A stretch of 48,584 bases of DNA, from assembly GCA_030529945.1 (NCBI GenBank), contig JAUMVX010000017.1, forward strand, positions 1-48,584. Reading direction: 5' to 3'. Shown here one piece after another: positions 24,692-36,481 of this stretch; position 1 is the stretch's first letter; each line of letters opens with the position of its first letter. The position numbers were made by a program, and so were the translations under genes. Below the pieces are notes generated by a model. The model did not search any database. It was not told the DNA's origin and saw nothing but the letters and a program-made list of their open reading frames with translations. Source of the DNA: Bacteroidia bacterium (GTDB lineage Bacteria; Bacteroidota; Bacteroidia; Bacteroidales; UBA932).

Positions 24692-26293
24692 ATGAAAAAG
24701 ATTAAATATATTTCCTGGGCCATTGCGGCCCTGATGTTCGCGGGGACTGCAGTCTCCTGTGTGGGCGATCTCGATGTGACTCCTATCGACGAGAACACCG
24801 TACCTCCGGAGGAAGTCCTCGACACTCCTGCGGCATTCACGCAGCTTCTTGCGAAATGCTATCAGGGACTTGCCTGCTCGTCTTCCTACGGACAGGACGG
24901 AGATGCCGACATCGAGGGCATCGACGGCGGTTTCGGCCAGTATATGCGCGCCCTCTTCAACCTCGAGGAGCTCTCCACCGATGTCACGACCTGCTGCTGG
25001 AACGACGGCAACCTCTATGACATCCATCATATGACCTGGAATGCGGCGAACGAGTTCGTATCGTCGATGTACTACCGCATTTTCTTCCAGATAGGCCTCT
25101 GCAACGAGTTCATCCGCCGTTCGAACGACACCAAAATCGACGGCTACACGAACAAGGCTGCGTATATCGCCGAGGCACGCGCCCTCAGGCTCCTGAGCTA
25201 CTATCACGCCATCGACCTCTTCGGAAACGTTCCGTTCACTACGGAGGAGATGTCGGTAGGTTCCACCGCTCCGAAGCAGATCTCCCGAGGCGACCTCTTC
25301 GACTGGATGGTGACCGAGGCTGAAGCCCTCATAAACGGAAACGACCTCGCCGCCGCCGGCAAGAACGAGTACGGCCGCTGCGACAAGGGTATGGTTCAGA
25401 TGATTCTCGCCAAACTCTACCTCAACGCCGAAATCTGGAAGGGCAGCGCTATGTATGACAAGGCTGCGACCCTCTGCGAGCAGATCATCAGCGAGTACAA
25501 GCTCCACACCACCTCTTCGGGCGTATATAGCGCCTGGCAGGAGCTCTTCTGCGCGGACAACCATCTCTGGACCGCGAACACCACCTACAACGGTGACGAA
25601 ATCATCTTCGCCGTGGAGCAGGACGGTATCCAGATCCGCTCGTACGGAGCCACCAACTTCGTCGTATTCGCCTGCACAGGCGGTGTGATGGACGCCGGTT
25701 CCATAGGCATTTCATCCGGCTGGGGCGGTCTTTCGCTGACCGGTGCATTCACGAGCAAATTCGAGGACGGGGATCTTCGCGCCACTTTCTTCAAGAGCGC
25801 TGATTACGAACAGTATATCGATGCCATCCGCCGCGAATCCGACTCCTGGTCGAACGGCTGGAAATCGATGAAATTTCTCAATAAGAACCACGACGGCAGC
25901 GCCGCTCAGGATATGACCTTCGTCGATACCGACTGGCCTGTATTCCGCGTGGCTGACGCTTACCTTATGTACGCCGAATGTGCGGCCAGAGGAGCGGCTG
26001 ACAAGACGAAGGGTCAGAATTACCTGAACGCCGTACGCGCAAGAGCAGGCGTGGGCAATCTCGACCTGACTCTGGACAACATCATCGATGAGCGCGGCCG
26101 TGAGCTCTATATGGAAGGCCATCGCCGCCAGGACCTCGTCCGCTTCGGTATGTTCACCACCGACAAGTATCTCTGGGAGTTCAAGGGCGGCGTCCAGGCC
26201 GGAAAGGCGGTGGACAGCCACTTCAATCTCTATCCTATCACTTCCGGTGATCTCAATGCTAATGGAAATCTTACTCAGAACCCCGGATATTAA
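24692..26293 (+). CDS. susD: SusD-like surface glycan-binding lipoprotein (RagB/SusD)
   Basis: 533 residues. Lipoprotein signal with Cys23 (TAVSC), followed by VGDLD, an acidic stretch like the surface-export signal of Bacteroidetes lipoproteins. The all-helical TPR-rich SusD core is visible: RALRLLSYYHAIDLFGNVPF, then AKLYLNAEIW, and the C-terminal DERGRELYMEGHRRQDLVRFG signature. It caps the SusC barrel and binds the glycan. Immediately follows susC and precedes the SusE/F gene by 6 nt. Confidence 0.95.
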   Translation: MKKIKYISWAIAALMFAGTAVSCVGDLDVTPIDENTVPPEEVLDTPAAFTQLLAKCYQGLACSSSYGQDGDADIEGIDGGFGQYMRALFNLEELSTDVTTCCWNDGNLYDIHHMTWNAANEFVSSMYYRIFFQIGLCNEFIRRSNDTKIDGYTNKAAYIAEARALRLLSYYHAIDLFGNVPFTTEEMSVGSTAPKQISRGDLFDWMVTEAEALINGNDLAAAGKNEYGRCDKGMVQMILAKLYLNAEIWKGSAMYDKAATLCEQIISEYKLHTTSSGVYSAWQELFCADNHLWTANTTYNGDEIIFAVEQDGIQIRSYGATNFVVFACTGGVMDAGSIGISSGWGGLSLTGAFTSKFEDGDLRATFFKSADYEQYIDAIRRESDSWSNGWKSMKFLNKNHDGSAAQDMTFVDTDWPVFRVADAYLMYAECAARGAADKTKGQNYLNAVRARAGVGNLDLTLDNIIDERGRELYMEGHRRQDLVRFGMFTTDKYLWEFKGGVQAGKAVDSHFNLYPITSGDLNANGNLTQNPGY

Positions 26294-26299
26294 CAGATT

Positions 26300-28657
26300 A
26301 TGAGAAAGTTATCATATTTCGGCCTCTTTGCTGCGGTATCTCTTTTCGCAGCATCCTGCGCTATGGAAGAAGACCACGTGATCTTCGACCTGAACAAAGC
26401 TACGTCCCCGTCCATCACATCCATTCAGGGTGCGACGCTATCCTCCGACGGCGCTCCGATCAGCTTTAATTTCAATCTGCCGGATTATCAGCTTGCGTCC
26501 GGAACCACCTACGCGCTCTTCGCCGGTGCGGACCAGGCACTTTCCGACCCTCAGAAGCTTTCCGCCACCATCGGTACGGACGGCACCGTCTCCATAAAGC
26601 AGTCCGACCTCAACTCTATGATCCTGAATCTGGGAGGTGAGGCCGAGAAGGAATTCACGCTTTATTTCCGTCTTAGCTCCTGGCTCGCGAATGACAAGGG
26701 TAACGCAGTGGAATCCTCCCTGCTCTACTCGAACATCGTCTCCGCCACATTCATCCCTTACGATATGACAGTCCTCGACAAGGACATCTATCAGACCGTC
26801 TGGGTACAGGGCGACTACTGCGGATGGAGCCACGACAAGAGCCAGTTCCTCTATAATTACAGCAAGGACGGCAAGACCTTCTCGGGAGTAGTGGACTTCG
26901 CCGGCAAGGCTTCCGGCGGAATCAAGTTCACCGGTGCCGCATCCTGGGACAACTCCACCGGAAACTGGGGTTCCGAGGCTCAGGCCGAGGACGCTGAAGC
27001 GGGGAGCGTACAGCTCATAAACGGCGACGGCTCGAAGAACCTCGTCTGCTACAGCAAGCGCTTCTACAAATTCTCTATGGACAATACCACCCTGCTTCTC
27101 ACCAAGGAATGGGGAGCGGACAAGATCGGAATCGTCGGCACCATCAACGGCTGGGCGGCTCCTGACGTGGAGATGAACTACAACGCCGATTATGTGCGTT
27201 TCTGGGCTGACGTCGAGATCGACGGCGACCAGGAGATCAAGTTCCGCGCCGATGAGGACTGGACCTGGAACTGGGGCGCTGACGCCAAGGTTAACGGAGA
27301 CAACATTAAAGTCTCCACCGGCAAGTACCGCGTATATCTCGACCTGAACAAGGGTATCGTGGAACTGAACGAGAAGATGTACGGCCAGCAGGAGCCGTCC
27401 GCCTCGGGCGACGAACCTCAGCCGGACAAGCCGGCTTCCTGGTCCCTTATCGGAACTCTCTACGGAAGCAGCTGGGATTCCGACTTCGACCTTACCAACA
27501 CTTCCGGCGACATCTGGCAGATCCGCAGCGTCGAGATTACCGCGAGCGACGAGTTCAAGATTCGCGCAGACCACGACTGGAGCAATAATGTCGGCGGCCC
27601 TGAGGCCAATTCCGAAAGCACCATCGACCCGTCGAACCCTTACGGAGTATATAAGCCGGAACTCGGCAAAGCATTCGCCACCGGCGGCAACAACATCCAG
27701 GTCGGCGTCGCGGGAGTTTATGACATCACTTTCGACTACGCGAACAGCACCATCCTCATCGAGGAGCACAATGCCGCCTATGCACTCATAGGTGAAATCG
27801 ACGGAGACAGCTGGAGCAAGGACGTGCTGATGACTCAGAACGGCGACATCTGGACAAGCCCTGTAGTAAACATCACCGGAGGCTTCAAGATCCGTTACGA
27901 CTACTCCTGGGACGATGCGAACTGCTATGGAGCGCCGGCCGGCTTCACTCCTGTAATAGGAGAAGAATTCACGGCCGAGCAGCCGGGAAGCAACATCACC
28001 GTTCCGGAGCCGGGTGACTACAAGGTAAGCTTCAACGCCGCCACCAAGGCTGTCACCATCGTGGCGGTAGCCTTCCCTGAGACGATGTATATGATCGGTC
28101 AGGACTTCGGAGGCTGGGACTGGAATTCCGACGGCATCGTAAGCCTTACTCCTGTACACAGCGGCGAGGGCCAGTTCTGGACTGTCCGCTACATCAAGGC
28201 CGGCGTAGGCTTCAAGTTCTGCTCGAAGAGAGAGTGGAACGGAGATTTCTGGGGTCTTGAGACCAATGACGGCTTCACCGAGCAGGGCGGCAACTGCGTT
28301 GTCGACAAGGACGGCCTCTACCTCATCCATATCGACCTCAAGAACGGTAAGGTTCACGTAGAGCCGGCCCGTATCTACGGTATCGGCGACTGCTTCGGCG
28401 GATGGAACGAGGGGATGGAGAACGCCCTCTTCACGAATGACGGACAGACCACAAGCGCGAAACTCGCTGCCGACGGTCAGGTGCGTATGTACGTGGCTTC
28501 CGACATCGCCACTACGGACTGGTGGACCCGCGAGTTCATCATTCTGGACGGCAAGATCGTCTATAGAGGCACCGGTGACGACCAGGAAAGAGTTGCCTGC
28601 AAGGCCGGCCAGACCGTCACTCTCGATTTCAATGCCGGGACAGGCTCCATTAACTAG
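26300..28657 (+). CDS. Long SusE/SusF-like surface starch-binding lipoprotein, six binding-type modules
   Basis: 785 residues, against about 390 for SusE and 490 for SusF of the model locus. Lipoprotein Cys20 is followed by AMEED, a typical surface-export signal. An N-terminal Ig-like SusE domain (about 25-155) is followed by six repeats that each begin with an aromatic/glycine motif: about 163 (WVQGDYCGWS), 275 (GIVGTINGWA), 381 (WSLIGTLYGSSW), 493 (YALIGEIDGDSW), 596 (MYMIGQDFGGW) and 692 (IYGIGDCFGGW). A Pro/Asp/Glu linker (362-380) separates modules 2 and 3. SusE/F modules bind starch through aromatic platforms. One gene seems to replace separate susE and susF. The operon ends with a strong terminator. 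Confidence 0.85.
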   Translation: MRKLSYFGLFAAVSLFAASCAMEEDHVIFDLNKATSPSITSIQGATLSSDGAPISFNFNLPDYQLASGTTYALFAGADQALSDPQKLSATIGTDGTVSIKQSDLNSMILNLGGEAEKEFTLYFRLSSWLANDKGNAVESSLLYSNIVSATFIPYDMTVLDKDIYQTVWVQGDYCGWSHDKSQFLYNYSKDGKTFSGVVDFAGKASGGIKFTGAASWDNSTGNWGSEAQAEDAEAGSVQLINGDGSKNLVCYSKRFYKFSMDNTTLLLTKEWGADKIGIVGTINGWAAPDVEMNYNADYVRFWADVEIDGDQEIKFRADEDWTWNWGADAKVNGDNIKVSTGKYRVYLDLNKGIVELNEKMYGQQEPSASGDEPQPDKPASWSLIGTLYGSSWDSDFDLTNTSGDIWQIRSVEITASDEFKIRADHDWSNNVGGPEANSESTIDPSNPYGVYKPELGKAFATGGNNIQVGVAGVYDITFDYANSTILIEEHNAAYALIGEIDGDSWSKDVLMTQNGDIWTSPVVNITGGFKIRYDYSWDDANCYGAPAGFTPVIGEEFTAEQPGSNITVPEPGDYKVSFNAATKAVTIVAVAFPETMYMIGQDFGGWDWNSDGIVSLTPVHSGEGQFWTVRYIKAGVGFKFCSKREWNGDFWGLETNDGFTEQGGNCVVDKDGLYLIHIDLKNGKVHVEPARIYGIGDCFGGWNEGMENALFTNDGQTTSAKLAADGQVRMYVASDIATTDWWTREFIILDGKIVYRGTGDDQERVACKAGQTVTLDFNAGTGSIN

Positions 28658-28678
28658 AGTCCGGACCCGTATCCTGTA

Positions 28679-28719
28679 AGCAGATGCGCCCGGCGCGCCC
28701 GGGCGCACCTGCTTTTTTT
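28679..28719 (+). terminator. Rho-independent terminator of the MFS-susC-susD-susE/F operon
   Basis: A long stem (AGCAG, mismatch, TGCGCCCGG paired with CCGGGCGCA, mismatch, CTGCT) with a 5-nt loop, followed by seven T. Confidence 0.9.
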
Positions 28720-28747
28720 CATTCAGTGATGATGGAAAAATAAGCGG

Positions 28748-28800
28748 AAGTTGTTTTTTCTGGAATCACTTATTGGCGATATCATATATCTTTGCGCGAA
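28748..28800 (+). promoter_or_regulatory. susG promoter; 6-nt spacing from -7 box to ATG
   Basis: A perfect -7 box TATCTTTG at 28787-28794 ends 6 nt before the ATG, so the transcript would start at or next to the start codon. The dispersed motif AAGTTGTTTTTTCTGG-AATCACTTA lies upstream at 28748-28772; it recurs before radA and galE. No -33 TTTG was seen. Confidence 0.6.
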
Positions 28801-30792
28801 ATGAAGTACAAGTCCTTAATTCTCTCAGTCCTGCTGGCGGCGGCCTGCGCCCTTGCCTGCGGCAAACATAATCCCGACACACCTCAGCCGGAACCCGATG
28901 AGGAGACCCCCGGGCGCAGCGGCGAATCCGGAATCACATATCAGATTCTGGTCTATTCTTTCGCGGACAGCGACGCTGACGGATGCGGAGACTTCAGGGG
29001 GATAGAAGAGAGGCTGGACTATCTCAAGTCGCTCGGCGTACAGGCCCTCTGGCTGTCGCCTATACATAAGGCCTCTTCCTATCACGGCTACGATGTCATC
29101 GACTACACGAGCGTCAACCCGGATTACGGCTCCGAGGCCGATTTCAAATCCCTTCTGAATGCAGCCCACTCCAAGGGCATAAAAATCTATCTGGACTACG
29201 TCCTGAACCACTCGTCGAAAGACAATCCCTGGTTTCTCAAAGCTAAATCGTCTCCGGACAGTCCGTTCAGAGACTACTACATCTTCTCCGACAACCCGCA
29301 GGAGGACATAAAGGCGGGGAAGATTCCGATGATTGCCACCGAGGGGGCTGCCGGCTATGATTCCGGACAGTGGTTCCCGGCCGTAAGCGGCGGAGCGTCT
29401 GCCGGCAAGGTCAGGTTCACCCTCGCGCTGGACTCTTCCGGGAAACCGTCCACGCTCACTCTGGACAAGGTGGAGGAAATCAGCAACAGCGGCTCGCGCA
29501 GCAGCGGCATCTATCTCTATTACGGCGATGGTCTGATGGAGCAGTTCTACACAGCCTCAGACCGCAAATGCACCCTTGCATTGGAGCTGGAAAGTTCCTG
29601 GGGAGTCCTCGTGCGCACATCCACGACGCAGTGGGATTCCTACAAGTATGGAGCTCCGTCGGGCAGCAACCGTCTTTCGTGGGGACAGCCTCTCACTCTC
29701 TCCAACACCGACGCCCAGGACATCCTGCTTCCGGAGATGACCACCACTATGTACCATTCCCATTTCTGGACTTCCTGGTTCGCGGACCTGAATTACGGAC
29801 CCGTTTCCACCTGCGAGACTTCTCCCGCCTTCACCGCAGTCTGCACGGCGGCGGACAAATGGATAGATATGGGTGTGGACGGCTTCCGCCTCGATGCGGT
29901 GAAGCATATTTACCACAACGCCTCCTCGGACGAGAACCCGACCTTCCTGAAGAAATTCTATGACCGCTGCAACGCGCGTTTCCACGCGGCGGGCGGTACG
30001 GGAGATTTCTATATGGTGGGCGAACAGTACAGCAGCTACGATCAGGCTGCGCCATATTACAGCGGCCTTCCGGCCCTTTTCGACTTCAGTTTCTGGTGGA
30101 CGCTTCGCGATGCCATAAACAGCGGCAACGGCAGCGGCTTCTTCTCCGCAGTCCAGGGATACAGGGCCACTTACGCCAGATACCGCAGCGACTATATCGA
30201 GGCCACGAAGCTCTCGAACCACGATGAAGTCCGCGCCGGAACCGAGCTTATGAAGAACAGCGAGAAGATGAAACTCGCCGGAGCAGTCCTGCTCACCTCT
30301 CCGGGCGAGCCATACATCTATCAGGGCGAGGAACTCGGCTATCTGGGGAACAAGAATAACGGCGACGAGTATGTCCGCACGCCCATAATGTGGAACTCGG
30401 ACGGCTCCTCCTACGCCGACGTCAAGCTCTCCGGCAAGATAGACAGCCAGATGCGCACGTCCTCCTATAGCGTCGAAGCCCAGAAGGCGGACTCCACTTC
30501 AGTCCTGCGCTCCTATATGAAGTTCTCGGAACTGCGCGACCGCTACAAGGCTCTCGCGAAGGGGAGTTTCGAGGTCTGCGCCTCAGCGTCTTCCGCCCAG
30601 TCGATAGCGGCGTGGTATCGAAGCTATGACGGGCAGAAAGTGCTGGTCCTCCACAATTTTTCCGCCGCTCCCGCGAGCGTGAATCTCCCCTCGGACAAGC
30701 TGACACGGCTTCTGGGTTCGAACGGCACCGTCACGGTAAAAGGACAGAAACTGACTCTCGGCACTTACGCCTCGGCAGTATTTCTTCAGTAA
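28801..30792 (+). CDS. susG: SusG-like surface alpha-amylase (GH13) with CBM58-type insert
   Basis: 663 residues from the ATG at 28801; a TTG three codons upstream lies inside the promoter box. Lipoprotein signal with Cys20 (ACALAC). GH13 catalytic core with the nucleophile Asp in GVDGFRLDAVKH, acid/base Glu in MVGEQYSS and transition-state Asp in LSNHDEV. Between about residues 170 and 310 the B-domain is interrupted by a beta-rich stretch (from QWFPAVSGG to ILLPEM), as with the CBM58 insert of SusG. The C-terminal beta-sandwich ends AVFLQ. SusG cleaves starch at the cell surface into oligosaccharides for SusC/D. It has its own promoter and heads a second transcript with three further hydrolases. 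Confidence 0.9.
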   Translation: MKYKSLILSVLLAAACALACGKHNPDTPQPEPDEETPGRSGESGITYQILVYSFADSDADGCGDFRGIEERLDYLKSLGVQALWLSPIHKASSYHGYDVIDYTSVNPDYGSEADFKSLLNAAHSKGIKIYLDYVLNHSSKDNPWFLKAKSSPDSPFRDYYIFSDNPQEDIKAGKIPMIATEGAAGYDSGQWFPAVSGGASAGKVRFTLALDSSGKPSTLTLDKVEEISNSGSRSSGIYLYYGDGLMEQFYTASDRKCTLALELESSWGVLVRTSTTQWDSYKYGAPSGSNRLSWGQPLTLSNTDAQDILLPEMTTTMYHSHFWTSWFADLNYGPVSTCETSPAFTAVCTAADKWIDMGVDGFRLDAVKHIYHNASSDENPTFLKKFYDRCNARFHAAGGTGDFYMVGEQYSSYDQAAPYYSGLPALFDFSFWWTLRDAINSGNGSGFFSAVQGYRATYARYRSDYIEATKLSNHDEVRAGTELMKNSEKMKLAGAVLLTSPGEPYIYQGEELGYLGNKNNGDEYVRTPIMWNSDGSSYADVKLSGKIDSQMRTSSYSVEAQKADSTSVLRSYMKFSELRDRYKALAKGSFEVCASASSAQSIAAWYRSYDGQKVLVLHNFSAAPASVNLPSDKLTRLLGSNGTVTVKGQKLTLGTYASAVFLQ

Positions 30793-30853
30793 ACGAGGAT
30801 GAAAAACTTACCGGGTCATTATTCAGAAATCACTGAAACACAAGACATACAAT

Positions 30854-32182
30854 ATGAAAAAAATCTTTCTGCTCATCGCCGCCGCCATCCTCTTCGCGGC
30901 CTCCTGCTCCACCGCTCCGGAGAAAAGTTCTCACGCGGAGTGGACAAAGGGTTCCACGGTCTATGAACTGAACGTCCGTCAGTTCACTCCGGAAGGTACT
31001 TTCGATGCCGCCCTGAAGCGTCTTCCCATCATCAGGAATATGGGCATCGACATCCTCTGGCTTATGCCGATTTATCCTATCGGCGAACTGAACCGCAAAG
31101 GCACTCTCGGCTCCTACTACGCCATCAGGGATTACCGTGCGATAAACCCTGAATTCGGCACTATGGAGGATTTCGAAAAATTCCTCGCCCAGGCCCACGA
31201 GTGGGGCTTCAAGGTCATCATCGACTGGGTCGCGAACCATACCTCGCCTGACCACGTATGGACTGTGGAAAAACCTGCGGACTGGTATGTCCGTGACGAG
31301 AACGGAGACTTCGTGGTCGAATACGACTGGACTGACATCGCCAAGCTGAACTACGGCAGCAAAGAAATGCGCGCCGAGATGGAGAGCTGTATGGAATTCT
31401 GGGTGGACAAGGGAGTGGACGGCTTCCGCTGCGATGTGGCCTATCAGGTGCCGCAGGACTTCTGGGAGAATGCCATATCCCGGCTGAAAAAGAAGAATCC
31501 GGAGCTTTACTTCCTTGCCGAAGGCGAGGAGCCGTGGCTCCACGCGGCCGGTTTCGACGCCACCTACTGGTGGAAACTCCACCACGTTATGAACGACATA
31601 GCACAGGGCAAGGCCGGCAAGGCTGAACTTCTGGCAGTCATAAACGAAAGTCTGAAGGACTATCCGTCGGACGCCTATCGTCTGGCATTCATCACGAACC
31701 ACGACGAGAACTCCTGGAACGGCACGGAGTTCGAGCGTATGGGCAAGGCCTGGAGAGCGTGCGAGGTGCTTACCTGCACACTTCCGGGAGCGCAGCCTCT
31801 CATCTATACGGGACAGGAGCTCGGCTACAACAAGCGTTTCGAATTCTTCGAGAAGGACCCGCTTCCGGCCGAACATTGGTCGAATGAAGACAATATCCGC
31901 AACATCTACGCCTTCTACTTCGACCTGATGAACTTCTATCACGACCATCCGTGCGTCCAGGCCTGGAGCGGAGCCACGTTCGAGGTAGTGGAGAACGACT
32001 ACCGCTGCATCGATGACAGCTGGCTCTCGTATAACAGGATACTCGGGGACGACTCCATAAATGTCCTCATCCATCTGGCCGAACCTTTCGAGACCAAGGT
32101 GTCGAACGGCGCGATGGTGATGGACGAGTCGGCCTTCGCAGATGAGGCTGCCGCCGACAGCACCGCACAGACTGCAGAATAA
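30854..32182 (+). CDS. GH13 alpha-amylase-family lipoprotein (short)
   Basis: 442 residues. Lipoprotein signal with Cys18 (AASC). A compact GH13 barrel with GYY-type start KGSTVYELNVRQFTPEGTF; nucleophile Asp in GVDGFRCDVAY, acid/base Glu in FLAEGEEPW, third Asp in TNHDENSW. Acidic low-complexity C-tail (about 420-442). It is shorter than SusA/SusG and has no visible N-terminal beta domain. It probably degrades maltooligosaccharides in the periplasm or at the envelope, between SusG and the SusA/B-like enzymes. The ATG at 30854 lies 61 nt after susG, in the same transcript. Confidence 0.88.
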   Translation: MKKIFLLIAAAILFAASCSTAPEKSSHAEWTKGSTVYELNVRQFTPEGTFDAALKRLPIIRNMGIDILWLMPIYPIGELNRKGTLGSYYAIRDYRAINPEFGTMEDFEKFLAQAHEWGFKVIIDWVANHTSPDHVWTVEKPADWYVRDENGDFVVEYDWTDIAKLNYGSKEMRAEMESCMEFWVDKGVDGFRCDVAYQVPQDFWENAISRLKKKNPELYFLAEGEEPWLHAAGFDATYWWKLHHVMNDIAQGKAGKAELLAVINESLKDYPSDAYRLAFITNHDENSWNGTEFERMGKAWRACEVLTCTLPGAQPLIYTGQELGYNKRFEFFEKDPLPAEHWSNEDNIRNIYAFYFDLMNFYHDHPCVQAWSGATFEVVENDYRCIDDSWLSYNRILGDDSINVLIHLAEPFETKVSNGAMVMDESAFADEAAADSTAQTAE

Positions 32183-32205
32183 TCTGACTACTGATAAGCG
32201 ACACT

Positions 32206-34125
32206 ATGAGAAGAATATGGATTTTAGCCCTCTCCCTGGCTCTGGCCTCGTGCTCGCGAGCGTTCGACCCCTCTTCGGTGCAGGACGCGGACGAGGTTCA
32301 GGTCGGCCGCATTGAGCCGCCCTGCTGGTGGACAGGAATGAAAACCCCGCTCCAGCTTATGATACACGGCGAAGGCATCGGAGAGTATGATGTCACCGTC
32401 GAGGGCAAGGGAGTCAGACTGACCGGAGTGCACAGAGCCGAAAGCCCGAACTACCTCTTCGCGGACCTCTCCATAGCCTCGAACGCCCCGGCGGGCGAGA
32501 TATACCTCGTGTTCAGCCGCGAAGGCGAGAGTTTCAAGCGCGCCTACACCCTCTCGGAGCGCCGGGAAGGTTCCGCGCAGCGCGGGAGTTTCACCACGGC
32601 CGATATGATTTATCTCATTATGCCGGACAGGTTCGCCAACGGCGACCCGTCCAATGACAACTCTCCTCTCACCTCCGAACTCGCCGACCGCAGCGACCCT
32701 TTCGGCCGCCACGGAGGTGACATCCAGGGCATCATAGACCACCTGGACTATCTCTCGGACCTCGGAATCACCGCCATCTGGAATACACCTCTGCTTCTGG
32801 ACGATGACAGGGGAGGAACTTCCTACCACGGCTATTCCTGTGCGGACTACTACCTCATAGATCCGCGTTTCGGAAGCAATGAACTCTACCGCACCCTCGT
32901 GCAGAAATGCCACGAAAAGGGCATCAAGATGATTATGGACGTGGTCACGAACCACGCTGCGGCAGACCATTGGTGGATGAAGGACCTGCCGTTCTCCGAC
33001 TGGATAAACCAATGGCCGGAATATACTCACACGAACGCCTGCTTCTCCACGACCATCGACTATAACGCCTCCGCCATAGACCGCAAGGGAATGGACAAGG
33101 GCTGGTTCACGGAAACGATGGTCGATATGAATCTGGACAACCCTTACCTGCTGCAATATTTCAAGCAGTGGGCCGTATGGTGGATAGAGTGGGCCGACCT
33201 CGACGGCTTCCGCGTGGACACTTACCCGTATAACGAGAAGGTCCCGATGAGCGAATGGTGCCGGGCGGTACTCTCCGAATATCCGGACTTCAATATAGTG
33301 GGCGAGTGCTGGACAGGTTCCGTCCCTCAGCTCGCTTACTGGCAGGCCGGAAACCCGAACAAGGACGGCTTCGACTCTCATCTGCCGTCCATAATGGACT
33401 TCCCGCTGCAGGCTGCCATCTACACCGCCTTTCCGGAAGACAAGGTGAACTGGAATGAAGGTATGGTGCGCATCTACGACTGCATCTCGCACGATTTCGC
33501 CTATCAGGATATGAGCAATATGCTCGTGATGTCGTCGAACCACGACCTCGGCCGTCTCGGCGACGCCCTGAAGAAATGCCCGGAGCGACAGAAGCTCGTG
33601 ATGACCCTGATTGCCACGGTACGCGGCATTCCGCAGATTTTCAGCGGCGACGAGATGATGTTCTGCTCCTCGGACGTGCGTCAGGGCGACGGCGGCAAGA
33701 GAGTGGACTTCCCGGGCGGCTGGCAGGGAGACGCTTTCGACCTCTTCACTCCGGAGGGCCGCTCCGCGGCCAATGTCTGGAATAACGGCGAGCCGCTTCC
33801 GGAGGGTACTTACGCAGACCTTTACGACTATGTGAGCACCCTGTTCCGCTGGCGCAAGACCGCCGATGTCATCCATAACGGCAAGACTATGCACTTCCTG
33901 ACCCGTGACAACACCTACGCCTATTTCCGTTACGATGATGCGGGAAGGAAAGTCTTCGTCTATCTGAACAACTCCCGTGACGCCGTCACCGTCCCGTGGA
34001 GCTCTTATGCCGAGATTGCTTCGGACATCACCGAGGGGCGCAACGTCATCACCGGCGGGACGGTGGACTTTTCCGCCCCCGTGCAGGTGGGTCCGCTCCA
34101 GTCTCTCGTAGTGGAATTTCAATAA
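32206..34125 (+). CDS. susA: SusA-like GH13 neopullulanase/cyclomaltodextrinase
   Basis: 639 residues. Lipoprotein-type signal with Cys16 (ALASC). An N-terminal beta domain (about 25-125, VQVGRIEPPCWWTGMKTPLQLMIHG) is typical of cyclomaltodextrinase/neopullulanase. GH13 core: IYLIMPDRFANGDPSND, GGDIQGIIDHLDYL, DVVTNHAA, nucleophile Asp in DLDGFRVDTYP, acid/base Glu in NIVGECWTGS, third Asp in SSNHDLGR. C-terminal domain ends SLVVEFQ. It hydrolyses imported maltooligosaccharides, pullulan or cyclodextrins. Gene order (G, GH13, A, B) differs from the model locus (A, B, C-G). Confidence 0.9.
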   Translation: MRRIWILALSLALASCSRAFDPSSVQDADEVQVGRIEPPCWWTGMKTPLQLMIHGEGIGEYDVTVEGKGVRLTGVHRAESPNYLFADLSIASNAPAGEIYLVFSREGESFKRAYTLSERREGSAQRGSFTTADMIYLIMPDRFANGDPSNDNSPLTSELADRSDPFGRHGGDIQGIIDHLDYLSDLGITAIWNTPLLLDDDRGGTSYHGYSCADYYLIDPRFGSNELYRTLVQKCHEKGIKMIMDVVTNHAAADHWWMKDLPFSDWINQWPEYTHTNACFSTTIDYNASAIDRKGMDKGWFTETMVDMNLDNPYLLQYFKQWAVWWIEWADLDGFRVDTYPYNEKVPMSEWCRAVLSEYPDFNIVGECWTGSVPQLAYWQAGNPNKDGFDSHLPSIMDFPLQAAIYTAFPEDKVNWNEGMVRIYDCISHDFAYQDMSNMLVMSSNHDLGRLGDALKKCPERQKLVMTLIATVRGIPQIFSGDEMMFCSSDVRQGDGGKRVDFPGGWQGDAFDLFTPEGRSAANVWNNGEPLPEGTYADLYDYVSTLFRWRKTADVIHNGKTMHFLTRDNTYAYFRYDDAGRKVFVYLNNSRDAVTVPWSSYAEIASDITEGRNVITGGTVDFSAPVQVGPLQSLVVEFQ

Positions 34126-36408
<2,283 letters not shown>

Positions 36409-36426
36409 TCCTCGATATCAGACAGA

Positions 36427-36462
36427 AAACCGGGACGGCCCCATAAGGCCGCCCCGGTTTTT
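36427..36462 (+). terminator. Terminator of the susG-susB transcript
   Basis: AAACCGGG-a-CGGCC pairs with GGCCG-c-CCCGGTTT across a short loop, followed by T (36458-36462). It also lies just after the convergent GH53 gene's stop and may serve both. Confidence 0.85.
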
Positions 36463-36481
36463 CAGCTTATATGCAAGCCGC

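Noticed and set aside
26438..28708. A 756-codon minus-strand frame over the SusE/F gene
   Set aside because: Antisense shadow of a lipoprotein gene with clear signal peptide and modules; no start context or family features.
32224..34122. A 632-codon minus-strand frame over the susA-like gene
   Set aside because: Antisense shadow; the plus-strand frame has all GH13 motifs.
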